Assembly: GCA_038025085.1 (NCBI GenBank)
Contig: CM076153.1
Coordinates: 21,365,001-21,429,000 of the forward strand
Source of the DNA: Tetragonia tetragonoides
Taxonomy: Eukaryota; Streptophyta; Magnoliopsida; Caryophyllales; Aizoaceae
Direction: 5' to 3'
DNA length: 64,000 bases
Part shown: positions 21,870 through 60,387 of the stretch, one piece after another
Layout: every line of letters begins with the position of its first letter
How positions within the stretch are numbered: position 1 is the first letter of the stretch
Notes under the pieces: generated by a model
The model's database searches: none
What the model saw: only the letters and a program-made list of their open reading frames with translations
Told to the model about the DNA's origin: nothing
Translations under genes and position numbers: made by a program

Positions 21870-22740
21870 TTCGGGGGAAGGAGAGAGAGAAAAAAGGGGA
21901 AGAGCATGATCATGTTTTACTTAGCTTTTGATTATGGTTGAATAATTATGCATGTTTTGATCTTTGTAAATAATTATTCATGCTAGTTTAATTTAAAGTT
22001 TGCATCTTGTTAATAGTTTATGCAAGTTTGCATCTTTTTATTATTTTATGCAAGTTTGCATCTTTTTTTTTTTTTTTTTATGTTTATGCATGCATGTAGC
22101 AACCTCTTAGGTTTATTTTATCATAAAGTTAATATTTTTGCATTGTTCTTCCATTGAAGTTACTAACAAATTTATTGATGTGCATATGCAATGCTTGGCG
22201 TTTAGCAAAGTATGGTAGATTGGAGCGTTTTATTATTGCTCTCATCTTTTGTTTGCGCTTGATAAATAATATGCATGTAAATTGGATATAAATTGTGCAA
22301 AGTGATAACATTAGATAATTTGGTTGTCTTTAACCCGCCTAGTTAAATTTAGGATCTTGGACGACCGGATTTGTATGGATCACCATATAGCTTATATAAA
22401 TATTTGACATGGATAGGCTTAGTAGAGGCCGTTAATTCGGGCGATTTAGATGAGATTCGTTTTGTTTATTTCATACCTACACCCCCAAACTCAATATTTA
22501 GCCCATGCCATTGGGTATGAGTAAATTCCCAATAGGAATTGGGTGCACTTTTTGATGGTTTTCAATTGTTTCCTAAAAATTGGTGGCGACTTCATTGCTT
22601 GCAAATTATTATTCCCCATCACAATTGAATTAAAATTGCATATGACGTATTATTTAAGAACCACTAACTCCAATTTAACACTCGCAAATTAGCGCCGGAA
22701 AGGCGAGGGTTCTTACAGGTTGAAAAACTCATAATACATA
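21870..22740 (+). mobile_element. Possible LTR-retrotransposon remnant
   Basis: The stretch 22320-22730 has the look of the end of a Ty3/gypsy-type LTR or leader: ATTGGTGGCGACTTCATTGC near 22580 and AGCGCCGGAAAGGCGAGGGT near 22691. There are repeated GCAAGTTTGCATC phrases at 21990-22065. I see no second LTR, clear TG...CA ends or target duplication, so this is a composition-based guess. Confidence 0.25.
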
Positions 22741-23997
22741 TTCAACTAAAACTAAACACAATTTTGTCATTCAACATGCATGCATATATATAAACGCTAT
22801 GCAACACAATCATTTTCATGCCAATTAACCAATCTCAATTCCTTCAAAGTTCCACAATTTCACCTAACTAAATTATTATATCTCGATACTTACCTCAAAT
22901 TTGTGGCATACTACATTCGTTCCAAAATTTGCCACCCAATTACCTTTTTAGTAAAGTTTTGGGTGTTAAAAGACTCATCTACCCTTACATCTTATTATCA
23001 TCATTACTTTCCAACCCCCTCTATCATGTTAAAGTAAAAGCAAATAAGAGCTTTTCGTTTCATAGTCAACTCCAATTAAAAAATTTGGAACTGATGGAGT
23101 AATATCATTATGTGCCTTGAACATCTTGACGTCTTCCCTCCACATATCTGTTCAACTTTTCCACTTCACTCTAAATTTGGGGATATTTTAACAAAATGGA
23201 TATTTGTTAGCGTTTGGAGACTGGAATATGTTATTTAGTTAGATTGCGTAATTTCTGTAATGGTTTACGTAGTAACAATCATCTTCATTATCGGTTATCA
23301 ACAGTTGATGGCTTGATGCACTTTGGAATTGTGTAGTAACAACTAAATATAAAAAGAACGTTTTGTAGTAACACATGTAAATAACCAATTACGTATCTGG
23401 GTTGAAGTTTCTCCCCCAAGGATCTAATTCTCGCCGGAAAAGTACTTCATCTTGGCGGTTTAGGACAGACCCACTATAATTTCTTTCCGGAAAAACCCGA
23501 TTAATTGTTTTTTTACTCGACCCAACTCAACTCTTCGATTCAAACTTAAACAAAATGAAATTTTGAGGTATACATAAATTGGGGGAAAAAAAAAGTTTGG
23601 TCATCGGGAATGGGGGTTAATCGATGGCCCAAGCAAGGACGTAGAGTTGTAGGAATTTCAACTAATTTGATAGAAAATGGGTTAGAAAAAAATTTGCCGC
23701 CAGAAATTTTGTTGTCAAAGCCGCCGGAAATTTCGCTGTCAAAGTCGCCGGAATTATTAACCTTGTTGGAGTAAAATTCGCTAAACAATTAATCACTTTC
23801 CCTCCAAAATGTGCCTTGACCGCACGAGTTATTTGAAATTTTGGCATTCTCCCCTTTCAAATTCAAATGAAATGAGTTAAAATACATTTTAGCTTTTTTT
23901 TTCTTATCACTTACTCCAGCCAATGACATAGCGCCACGTCATCCAGATCTAGGCCCCAGCAGCTTGGGTGTACTACCTTATGGGTAAATCAAATTTA
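22741..23997. other. Intergenic, no gene recognised
   Basis: AT-rich sequence with short frames of no recognisable content. Repeated GCCGGAAATTT/GTCAAAGTCGCCGGAA words occur at 23695-23755. Confidence 0.35.
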
Positions 23998-25882
23998 GTC
24001 CTATTCTTATCCTTGAGCAATAACTTGGTCATGGAGGAGAGAGAAAGTGGATGATCAAAAAAATTGGAGTTTATCATGACCCAAACATGGGTCATGAGGA
24101 GAGAGAAATATGACCCAAATGGATTTGAGGCGTTTTTGCACCCAAAAACGAGTCCCGGTCATAGTGGGTCCCCCCACGTGAAGTTAATTTTTTTTTTTTT
24201 TGCTGAAAACCGCTAAAAAATTAAGTCAGTCAGGCGCTGACTCCGGCGTCAGGCGCCCAGTCTTGGCGCGCCACGTGTCGCGCCTTGACTGGCTCAATTT
24301 TTTGTTATCGCTGCATCTTTGCAACGGCTATAAAATAAAAAATCAAAAAAATAAAATAAAAATACCAACGGCTATATTCTTTCGAGATCTATAAAATGAG
24401 ACCCGTTTTAGTATAGTTTTGCACAATTCTAAAATCAGTCCTTCTCTCTCCTAATTTCATTATTATTCCAAAAATTCCTAAATTCCTCCAAAAAATCCTT
24501 TTCTTCTACAATATGAATCCTAATAATTTTTCATTTGGTGGAAATAATAGGAACAACCAAAATCCTAATCCTACTTATTCCTACCCAACCCGATCCCGAA
24601 ATCGATGAAGAATTTGTTTCGGATCCTCGTTTTGAAAAATATCTTCAAATGTATGGAGTCGATCCAAGTAATCGAAATGTTTTCCCACCATATCCAAATG
24701 CTCCTATTTCACTACAAAATTCATATCCAAATTATCCCACTCCATTTCAAAATTCACAACCTCCTTTCCCACAATTCCAAACAGAATCACAAAATGTTTA
24801 CCTAACATATCCAAATGTTAGCCTTGGTTCATCTTCTCCTTCACTCCAGACTTTTGATGCCGGTAGTGAGCATCGTGATGAAGGAGATGATGAAGTTGTG
24901 GAACATGAGTCAGAAGAAGAAGGTGGATATGGTAAGACGAAGTGGACGATAGAGCAATTTCGGGCCATCATGTCTGCATTTTTCATGGTGAGCACGGATG
25001 TTATCATCAACACCGGTCAAAGCAAAGATCTTTCTATGCGAGAATGCGCGATCACTACGAGCTTGCATAATATGATAGTGGAGGATGAAAAACCCCCCAA
25101 GGATGTTTTGGTAACTGAGCATGACATCAACTTTGAAGGGGGCGAACAATCTGACGACAACGACGAGGATGAAGACCACAACGAGGAGGAATAACGAAGA
25201 AAGCGCCGTGAACGTGTTGATATCACTAAATATATGGCTAATAGACGCGACCTTCGCGATAAGAATGTGCATATGGCCCTAAGAAAGGACTTAATTGAAC
25301 ATATATGAGAAAAATTCAAGAATTCAGCTTGATCGAAGAAGCGAAAACAAGTTACGCGGTATTCTCTATCCTACTTTGTATTTTCAAACTATTGTTGTTA
25401 TGTTCTTGTATTACCTATCATTAATTATCATGTCATTTTCTAATTAAGTAATATTTTGTTATTTTAATCAGCGAAATCCATATAACTAAATGATTCTTAA
25501 AATAAAATAATTAATGAAGATAATCATGAATAACCCATTAACGATAATTAAATAATACAATTAGTTAATTACCGAAAATTATATTAAACGAAAATTATTA
25601 ATATTAAATATTTTAACTCGATATAATTATTTTTCAAAATTGGCATTTGCAATACATAATAATTTGAAACAAAATAAATATAAAGTTGGGAGGAGAGAGA
25701 AAATGTGATGGGGTAGGGTCAAAAGTAGGAGAAAGAGAGTGATGAACAAAACTTTTTGATTCATGGATAAACTTATTTTTTTGGTGATGTTCATAGTGTT
25801 GGTCATGGTGAGGTGGAGGAGGTAGAAAGTACGAGAGAGAAGGATGAATGACCAAATTCCCGGTCATAGATAAGAATGCTCT
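23998..25882 (+). mobile_element. Non-autonomous PIF/Harbinger element
   Basis: The ends are GTCCTATTCTTATC and, in reverse complement on the right, AGAGCATTCTTATC. They are flanked by the 3-bp target duplication TTA (23995-23997 and 25883-25885), the PIF/Harbinger signature. Subterminal GGTCAT and GGAGAGAGA words occur at both ends. It carries a fused remnant of the two element proteins. At 1885 bp it is shorter than a full element, so it must depend on a helper. Confidence 0.7.
24513..25332 (+). pseudogene. PIF/Harbinger ORF2-transposase fusion remnant
   Basis: ATG at 24513 gives MNPNNFSFGGNN, a common start of the Myb/SANT-like ORF2 protein. After a frameshift near 24590 the frame continues with EIDEEFVSDPRFEKYLQMYG. 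The SANT-domain start KTKWTIEQFRAIMSAF follows, with STDVIINTGQ. The sequence then switches to the end of a Harbinger transposase: SLHNMIVEDE and, past a TAA at 25192-25194, DLIEHI with a further stop. Family members end the same way (LHNMIVEDE, ...LIEHIWE). The DDE catalytic region is absent. It is an internal-deletion fusion, not a working transposase. Confidence 0.65.
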
Positions 25883-25885
25883 TTA

Positions 25886-28298
25886 AATCAGTGTATACAT
25901 GCTTCGCCTTGCTACTATATTATCACGGTTCGATACGTGTGTCGGGTACAGGTCCAAGTGTCTGATACTTTATGGTTCGAAATTTGGACACCAAGATATT
26001 GGGATATTGTCCTAAATTAGGGACGCGGGTGTAGGGTCTCTATTCTAAATTGGGACACGGATGTGGTGGTACGACATTTATTTAATATTTTTCTTGTTTT
26101 TATTGGTGATTGTACTTTTAAAATAAGATTTTTTTTTATTTATTTATCATATAATAAGAATTTTTCTTTGTAAGTGAGAAATATTTTTTTTCTAATTCGG
26201 TTAAAAAAGTTGTAAATATAGAAAGTGTTGCTGAAATAGGTTTAATACTTTAATTTGAATTGGTCTCTTTTTAAAAGGAAGCCCATCAGAATTTTTAGGT
26301 CCAATTGAAATTATTTGGACACAACTTGCACATTTACGGTTCGAGAAACTGTTAACTGAAAAACTGAAATCTAAATTTTAGATGGGCGGCCCAATCCATA
26401 AGTTAAACAAAAACAGGCCCACCTTACTATACAAAAAGTAGGCCCACTGAGATATTTATGTGACTAAACCCTATGTGTACTGACTATTGAGTTAGGTTAC
26501 AATCACAGTTTTTTTTCTCCTCTTTCTCTCTCTCTCTCCTAACCACTCGCAACCATCACTGTCCTCATTGCTCTCTCTTCTCACTCAATATGCCAGCCTC
26601 GCCATCCTCAGACACGATACCAAACCATGGTTACCTCAGTCTGTTAGCCATTTCACTAGTCTCAGCGTTATACTTCACGGAGACTATATGGAGTTGCTAA
26701 TGTTTGTTGTTGAGATTAATATACGAAACTGCTTAACGTAATTCGCATATTACTTAATGTAAATTTTTTTGACACAAAACTTTCCAAACTACCATTTTTA
26801 TTTGTAAATGAGCATCTCCTTTTTCTTCCTTTTCCTCCCTCTCTCCTCATTTCCTCTAGTCAATAAATATGGATAATTCTTTCGATCAAGACAATATCTT
26901 TGATCAAATTAATGATGATATTGAGATTATGATTATAATTTAGATTAGTTTTTTTTCAAACTATTAAATATTTAGGGTTTTGTAGGTGGTAGGTTAGGGT
27001 TTATTGGAGGGTGGTTGTTGGGCAGCGGGTTGGGGACATCGGGCTGACAAGGATTTTGTGGTGGAGAGAGAGAGAGAGAAAGAATGGGTTTCGGGTTTGT
27101 GATGGGGTTGGGAGGGGGCGGCGGGCTGGTGGTCATCACATCGAAGAATCATCCGCAAACTAACACAAGATCGATTGAGGAGAAAGATCTGGCAAGCAAG
27201 ATGACAATGATGAACATAATGATGATGATCCGCAAACTAGTAATTAGGCTTGGCTGGAGACGTTGGAAGAAAAAGAGTGATGTCATAGGTATGTTGCAAA
27301 TGACATCATGGCATATTTGTCAGCCAAGATGAATATTAAACATGGCTCGATGTAACAAGTTCATTGCAAAGGGTCGATTGATCATCCAATTTGGCATATC
27401 GCAACAATTGGGTTGCAACAATCTGTGATTGATTCAATTATTGCTTTTAAGTACAAGAAACTTGATGAAATCCCCATTTCTAATCCCCTTTCGCTGTCAA
27501 TTCTGGCTCGGACAAGAAAAGAGTTAGGGATTGGCAGAGAGAAAAGAGGGAGAGTAGAAAATGTGTGACAAAATGGTTAGGGGTATTATTGGAAAAAAAT
27601 TTACGTTTTACATTAAGCAATCCCCTTAATACATGAGAGATTGCATCTATCTGCTGGCTTTATTATTTGATTGTGCTTTTGGTTTAGAAGTAAGAGTATT
27701 TTTTGCAGTTGATTTTATTTCCCTACTCTACTTTCATGCCTAATACAATCAAGGGGTATTTTGCTGCTGTGGTTCTAAATATGCAACATTAATTTAAGTT
27801 TTTTCTTTTTTTATATTTCTTTTAGACTCAAATTTGACTGTAAATAATTATTACTAATTTTTTGGCTTTAATTTTGTTTAGTGAAAAGAAGCGTGCTAAC
27901 AACAGTTTGAAGTGCCGGAAGAATTATAGATGAAGGTTTGAAGATGGAGATTGTAGAAGAAGTGTTAAAAAATGAAAATATATAAATTGTTTAAAATAAC
28001 CGCTTAATCATACCGAAAACAACAGTTAACCGTAATTTTTATTACTGACTATTTTTAATACGATACCAATATTGAAAAAAGCCGAATCGAAAATTTCGAT
28101 TACCATATCGAGACACATATTTGGTACGGTTAACCTACCGTGAATACCTACTGCCCGACTATCTCTACTCGGTGAACACCTACAAAGCCTCTGCACGTGA
28201 TAAAATATCAGCCTCAAAACATCAAAAGCCTAGTTCATAAGCGCCGCTCTCACAGGAAAGAGAAAGAGAACAGAAAGCTCTGTTGGGGCAAACCAGAA
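25886..28298. other. Intergenic upstream of the FMT gene
   Basis: 25890-26100 carries GTGTCGGGTACAGG/GGACACGGATGTGG phrases of an unidentified repeat related to 34550-34860. At 26869-26943 a 24-codon frame (MDNSFDQDNIFDQ) resembles the start of a Harbinger transposase but ends in TAG. 27240-27500 has protein-like reading (HPIWHIATIGLQQS) with stops, family unknown. The stretch after 28200 is likely promoter and 5' UTR of FMT, but I see no clear TATA box. Confidence 0.35.
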
Positions 28299-54380
<26,082 letters not shown>

Positions 54381-55272
54381 TATCGTAAGTTACATTCTGG
54401 TCTATTCAACAGGAACTAGACCTCCTGTCCATCAACCTGCCGCGTCACATTTTCACCTTTGATCCTCAAAGTTTTCTTTCCTTTTGACTCATGGGTGATC
54501 TGGCACGAGTTTTGTGGAACTTATCAAGCTTGGGACATTGATCTGTCATCCGTTATTCTTTCAATAACATTTGTGCCAACCAATTTCTGGGGTGGCCATA
54601 TTCTGTCTTGGGTTTTATTAGCTCAATTCTAGGCGCATGGTTATGATAATACGTCTTTAACAGGTCCTAGCTTTGACAGCTAGATTTCATGACCATTGTT
54701 TCATAAAGCTGTGCAAGGGACAGCTAATCTTTCGCGTTCATAAAGCCATGGTCGCCGTAAATATGAGGAATGAATAGGAAAAGATGGGATGTGAAGCCAT
54801 CCTACTTATGATTCGTGTATCTGTTGGCAGCGCCTGTGCTGGAGCATCTATAATACATGACTGATCAACTTCCAGTTCTGAGGCAAATTTGGAGTCTTGT
54901 GAAGTGGTGATTAATACTCACATGGGTTAAAGTTGAGTGACAAGTTAAGGCCTTTTCAAACGCCATCCATTCATCAATGGGTAAATGGACACTGTTTTTG
55001 TTAAGTGTACTAAATTAAATTTTGATGAGGTTTCTTGTAATCATGGGCGAAGCATCTAAGGGGCCTGAAGGGGTTGTGGCCCCCCTCAGGATTTTGCACA
55101 GTGCTTGCAGTGAGATAATTGTTTTGATAAATTATGTAATGGTTAATATTTTTCATTTGCGAAGGTCCTTGGTCCCGTTAAGGTCTAGCTTCGTCCCTTG
55201 TAATTTATGAAAATTTTAATAAATACACCATCGGTTACCCTGTTCCACGCACAAGCTTGTAGAAATGATGTG
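54381..55272. other. FMT 3' UTR and downstream flank
   Basis: No coding signal. AATAAA at 55218-55223 is a possible polyadenylation signal, though far from the stop. The sequence becomes LINE-derived from the T-run at 55273. Confidence 0.4.
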
Positions 55273-57110
55273 TTTTTTTTTTTTTGGGTTAATTAGCCAT
55301 TCTTTTAGTATTATATTCAACCCTAAAAACAAGTACTAATTTCGGATCAAACACAACAATCAGTATCCAAAGACAGAACAAAATAGCTAAACTACAACCG
55401 TGCCAAAAAATTATGAAGTTTGGAAAGACCTTGTTTTGCCAGCCTGTTCGCCACAAAATTAGCGCTGCTTTGGTGATGAAATATACTAATTCGAGGTCAT
55501 TCTCTTTTCGCCCTTCGAACAAAATTAAGTGCAAACCTCGCTTACCACGGCCCTCATTCACTCTTATTACACCCTCTCACTGTACGAAGCGAGTCAGACT
55601 CCACAATTATATCAAGATACATAACCCACTCTCTATACAAAGACTCTTGAGTGGCTCGACAAATAACGAGTACTTCTTTTTATATAATTAAATAGCTAGT
55701 ACCTCTGCATAGTTGATCTCTGTCGCTATAACCTGGCATGAGAACAAGCATTTGAATCTACCTTCCCATTATTGCAATTTGCAATAGTCCACCAATAGTT
55801 GCTCTTCCATCTTGCAGCGAGGCATCTACATTCCACTTGACAGCCTCCGTAGGTGGAGCTTCCCATCAAATTTGCGCAAAGTACCTTAGTATTGGCTTGC
55901 TCAGCTTGAGACATACAGGATTGCGAACTACGTCTTGAGGTGAGTATGAGAAGTCATCGTCTCAAGCCTTAGGCTCTGTTTGGTTGGGCGGAAAACCATT
56001 TTCAACTGAAAAGTATTTTCAGTGTAAAATGTATTTCCGTTTACATTTTCCGTTGTTTGGTTACAACGGAAAATAATTTTCCCGAATTTTTTTTATAAAA
56101 AATAAAATCTACTAACATAGTTGCGTCGATCTCGAAAAGTTAGGTGGATTCAAAAAAAAATCACCTCAAACGCATATCGTAGTCAAAAATTATACTTATT
56201 TGAAGAAAACAACAATATTGAGAAAGTTGCCCGAAAGTTCGGCCCGAGGCCCAATCAAGTCGGGTGCAAGTTTTTTTTTATGAACCAATGTCCCAACAAC
56301 CAAACCCGATGATCAAATTCACTATTAGTGCTACAGGGACATAGTGTCCCACCAACTGAAAACCGTTTTCCCTTCATTTTGAAGGGAAAACATTTACATC
56401 TATATAGATGAAAATGCTTTTCCCTTTGAAAACCATTTTCCTTCTCACTGTATGTAAACCAAACAACAGAAAATGGAAAAACTGTTTTCAGCCCAACCAA
56501 ACCGAGCCTTAATTCAATGACACAAGCGCAGCCGAACATGATTAAAAATTTCGTCTTTACTACATGCTTTGAAATACCATGGCGTTTCTTTCTAGCCACA
56601 CAGACCATACAAAAATAGATGTCATCCAAACATCCGAAAATGACCTCTCCTAACTAATTCGCACCATTGGGTGAATAAACCTGCAATTGTACTTGGAGCA
56701 AACCAGGCGACGTTCCAGATCAAGAGCCATTTGCTCCATAACTACCTAGAATATTCGCAATGTAACAACAGATGGTCATTTGACTCCTCCACCTCCCCAC
56801 ATAAATTACATAGGGGGTCACTTATGCCTTGCAAACCCATTTTAATCAATCTATCCTTCATTTCAGCTTTACCAAGGCAAGCCAGCCACATAAAGGTTTC
56901 GACTTTGGGAGGAGCAAGACCTTTCCATATTCCCTTTACAACTTCCTTGTTTCAGCTCTCCATATTTGTTAGCCAGCTTCATTCTCACAGATTTTACAGA
57001 GAAAAGTCCCTTAGCAAGCTCAAATGTTCCAATGCAGTCTATCCTTCGACCCTGATAGAAGTTGTACCTCATCAAGCAGCTTGTATAGTTCCTTCCCACT
57101 AGAAATGATG
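55273..57110 (-). mobile_element. Reverse-strand LINE (L1-type) 3' portion, split by a MITE
   Basis: The T-run at 55273-55286 is the poly(A) tail of a reverse-strand element. Reading leftward from about 57100: FSVKSVRMKLANKYGE and LAPPKVETFMWLACLGKA, then a zinc-binding C-x2-C...H...C pattern (PLCNLCGEVEESNDHLLLHC). After the MITE at 55972-56508 comes an RNase H-like VKWNVDAS segment near 55840. Several stops and shifts make it defective. The 5' part with reverse transcriptase and endonuclease is missing, as usual for 5'-truncated LINEs. It could also supply antisense termination for FMT. Confidence 0.65.
55972..56508. mobile_element. Tourist-like MITE inserted in the LINE
   Basis: 537 bp with ends GGCTCTGTTTGGTTGGGC and the complementary GCCCAACCAAACCGAGCC, flanked by TTA (55969-55971 and 56509-56511). 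LINE coding sequence continues on both sides, so this insertion is younger than the LINE. The interior has symmetric GAAAACCATTTTC words. Confidence 0.9.
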
Positions 57111-57497
57111 TTGTGTTATTACAATCAAATTGTTTACTCTAGCAGTAATAAACGGATATGCCAAAAAAATTAGTAAAAATTTCATTATATTTTTAGCGAA
57201 ACTAGCACAATATTAAAAATGTCAAATTTTTTAAGATATTAGAAAAAAAATTAGAAGGTTAAGGCATTATTTTATATAAATGTCGACTTGTTTGGAAGAT
57301 TCGGTCGGGAGTCTGAACCAATGATTGGGTTAAAATTATTTTTAATAAAAATCTTACAATTGTTAGCCTCATAGAGTGTAAAGCTTGGACTTCAAATTCT
57401 AGGGTTTGGAGAAAAAATTTACAAAGTCGAACACTTTTAAACAAGTTGTGCTTGCTTAGAGAGTGCGTACCTTTTTTTTTTTGGTGCTCATTTTATG

Positions 57498-57572
57498 TGT
57501 TCACTGTGTGAGTTGTTTAAGGAGGATTTAGCCCATACATTTGTGGAATGCTCTGTATCGCAAGTAGTACAC
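57498..57572 (+). pseudogene. LINE zinc-binding domain scrap
   Basis: 25 codons reading CSLCELFKEDLAHTFVECSV, the C-x2-C...H...C pattern of the LINE reverse-transcriptase zinc-binding domain, here on the + strand. A T-rich run precedes it and stops follow. It is a separate, older insertion from the reverse-strand LINE to its left. Confidence 0.5.
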
Positions 57573-57877
57573 TAGTATGAGACCGTTCTTATATTTTGAT
57601 TGGCTTGAAACTTGAATACGCCTCGTTGAACCATAATCTCCTTTCTTGGCGTGATTACTTACATCATATCTGACACTTTAACTTTAATGCTAAGGTTAAA
57701 GTTCTTATGTAATGGTGTTTCCAGTATTTTTTGACCTTGTGAGGTGTTGGATACATGCCAAATCTTGTCATTTTTGAATGGAAAACGAGGACTTTTTTAT
57801 TTGAGGGTTAGTCTGCCTAATAATGTTTTTGTCAAAACCTTCCCTTGTTCGTCGTTATGTCTGGTGGAGTAACCACT
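57573..57877. other. Decayed sequence between transposon remnants
   Basis: No gene recognised. It may include the frame-shifted end of the LINE scrap on its left. Confidence 0.3.
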
Positions 57878-58420
57878 TCATTGAGGAGCCGATTGGATCT
57901 TCACTAACATGATATTAGGTACTTTAAGCTCTCTTGATTTTGTAAGCCATATTTGTTGAACTGGTGTAGAAGGCTTATGAGTTATTAGGTACTTCAAGCT
58001 CTCTTGATTTGTCTTCATAGTGAAGTGGGAATTCTTCAAATACTGGCTCCATTTATTAACTGCAAAAATTATGGCCAACAGTTCTTTCTCATATGTGGAT
58101 AGAGCTAGGTTTTTAGGAGATAATGCATTGCTAATAAAGAAGATTGGATGCCCATCTTGCATTAGAACAGTTCCCAACCCATACCCTGATGCATCTGTTT
58201 CTACTTGTGAATGGTTGGAAATATTTTGGTAGAGCTAATATTGGGGTGTGTCATGGCAATTTTAAGAACTTCAAATGCATGTGTTGTAGCTTCCGACCAT
58301 TCAAAAGAAATTCTTTTCCAACGTTTGAGTTTTAGGATTGTACAAATCTTCTGGAATATCCACTCAAGCCTAAGAACACTCTCAGTTGCTTGATGGTTCC
58401 CTGGCCTTAATCTGACCGCT
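57878..58420 (-). pseudogene. Ty3/gypsy pol fragment (reverse transcriptase end and RNase H)
   Basis: Reverse-strand reading from about 58410: IKQLRVFLGLSGYSRRFV, then after frameshifts FEWSEATTHAFEVLK. Next is DASGYGLGTVLMQDG..., LSTYEKELLAIIFAV and LKYLITHKPSTPVQQ. These are the tether between reverse transcriptase and RNase H and the RNase H start in gypsy-type retrotransposons. At least two frameshifts and missing protease, integrase and LTRs show a dead fragment. Confidence 0.8.
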
Positions 58421-60265
58421 AAATTCCGTGAGTGTGTTAGGTTCGAGACGGGAGCGTCTTTGGTCCATTTCTAAACTGCCCAGAAAGCGAAAAACGCGCA
58501 TGACCTCCACTCGCTATTAAAATAGCCAGTCATGATAACCGAGCGATGGGGTTCATTTTTTAATTTTTGTTTTTTTTTGGTAAAATACAGTGTACGTTAG
58601 GGATGTAAATGATCGGATTCGGTGCGGATGAACCATCATCCGCTCCATCCGTGAAACCCATCCGCGTCATCCACTCCACCCGTCATCCGCGAATTATCTA
58701 GCCATCATCCCCTTCGTCCGTTATCCGCGAATTAATGGATGGATCGGATGATAAATGGATCGATGATGTTTGATATTTATTAATATGTAATCTTTGTATA
58801 ACATTTCCCTAATCAATAAATTTTCTCCAAACATCATTCATAGAAGTTTCATACAACCAAAATACGGAATAATTTACTATCAAATACAAGTATCATACAT
58901 CAAACCTAAAAGTCATATAAAATATATATATTTAATTTACTTTTATTAAATGGATGGTAAATCACTATAAGAAAATGACTCTTTGGCAACAACACAAGTG
59001 GTTGCCAAAAATATTTTTGGCAATGAGATACCATGTTTGGCAACGACTTTCTGCTGTTACGTGAGGTCCCGTTACTAGAGGTATCTGCAACAACTTTCCG
59101 TTGTTGCCAAAAATATAGCTTTAGCAACGACTCCAGTGTTGCCAAACATGTATTGTTGCAAAACAAAACCCTTTCAACACACATGAATGTGAGCTTTTGC
59201 AACGAAAATAGTTGTTGCAAAAATACATGTTTTATTGGCAACAAGTTCTTTTGTTGCTAAAGTTACAATTTGGCAACGACACTTCTGTTGCTAAAAACTA
59301 GTGTCCTCCAGTGACCCACTAGGCCAGGCCACTAGTACTTTTAATTTGATTTTTTTTAAACAACTATTTTTCTTAGATATACACAATTAAAAGAAATTTT
59401 ATCTCATAAATATACCATTCCAAAAAAAATATTGATTACAATTAATCGTTAAGCTTAAAAAGAAAAAAAAAATGTTAAGATTAGAAAAGAAGCATGACTA
59501 AACTCTAAAGTTATGAAGTACATGCTTCAATGGGAGATACAAAGTTACAAACACAAGCCTTAACAAAAATATGCATATCCTTCAGTTCTTCCTTTCCTTC
59601 AATCTTCATGCTTCTCAGATAATCAAGGCCATAGACAGTCTCATCCAACACTTTCCCTGTTATACACAAATTAAACACTATTTAGATAGCACACAAGTCT
59701 GGGGATACCAACTGATAAATCATAAACACAAGAAACTTTTGAGCAGTTCCATTACCAACTTAATATATGTTCACATCAGGGATTCCAAAGCCAAAGTGTT
59801 CTCCTCCAAAGAAATAACTCTTATGTCTCTCTGCTTTGTTATGTTGTGCATAACCAACTAGAATTTCACTTCCTTTAAAGTAGTCACGGGTCAAGACTCA
59901 AGACAACAACCCAAACTAGAAAAAGAATATTTGTATATGACTCAAGATTAGTAGGAGTGTAGAACCCTATCGGGTGAAAATAGGACACTATGTTTATGGA
60001 ATCAGAGTAACTACTCAATGTGATACTATGCCATGAAATACGAATAAACACTAAAGACATTCAATCATATGTAAAAGTCTATATGTTTATACGACTCTCA
60101 GGCTTTGAAAACCCTCGGACAATAACTTTCCAGTCACAAAACCAGAAAAGTTGTCTTATTCTTTCAGAGAATCAATTGCTAATAACAAATCACATACACA
60201 ACCTAAAATATGGACTGACCAACAGAAAAACATTGAATTGTACATCATATAAGTGATTATCTTAC

Positions 60266-60387
60266 CTATTTTCCATGCGACATGGTTTGTTAGAGGCATT
60301 GAGAATCTCATAAGAAGACACCGAGAAGCTAAGAGCAAGACCCAATCTTATTGGATGTGCGGGTGACAGATTTCCAAGAGTAATGTC
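60266..60387 (-). pseudogene. Captured 14-3-3 protein exon in the CACTA element
   Basis: 122 bp bounded by CAG on its 5' side and GTAAG on its 3' side. It reads [20 protein letters not shown], then [12 protein letters not shown]. 14-3-3 proteins have DIAL(A)[25 protein letters not shown] here, and the exon start at this Asp matches the usual plant intron position. A possible diverged next exon (LDETVYGLDYL, like FDEAIAELDTL) lies near 59571-59655. A leader-like GT-ended segment lies at 61801-61917. Substitutions at conserved Tyr and Arg positions make a working 14-3-3 unlikely. Confidence 0.75.

Noticed and set aside
27084..27332. 82-codon frame with Gly- and Met-rich sequence
   Set aside because: Low-complexity composition, and another frame downstream is more protein-like but broken.
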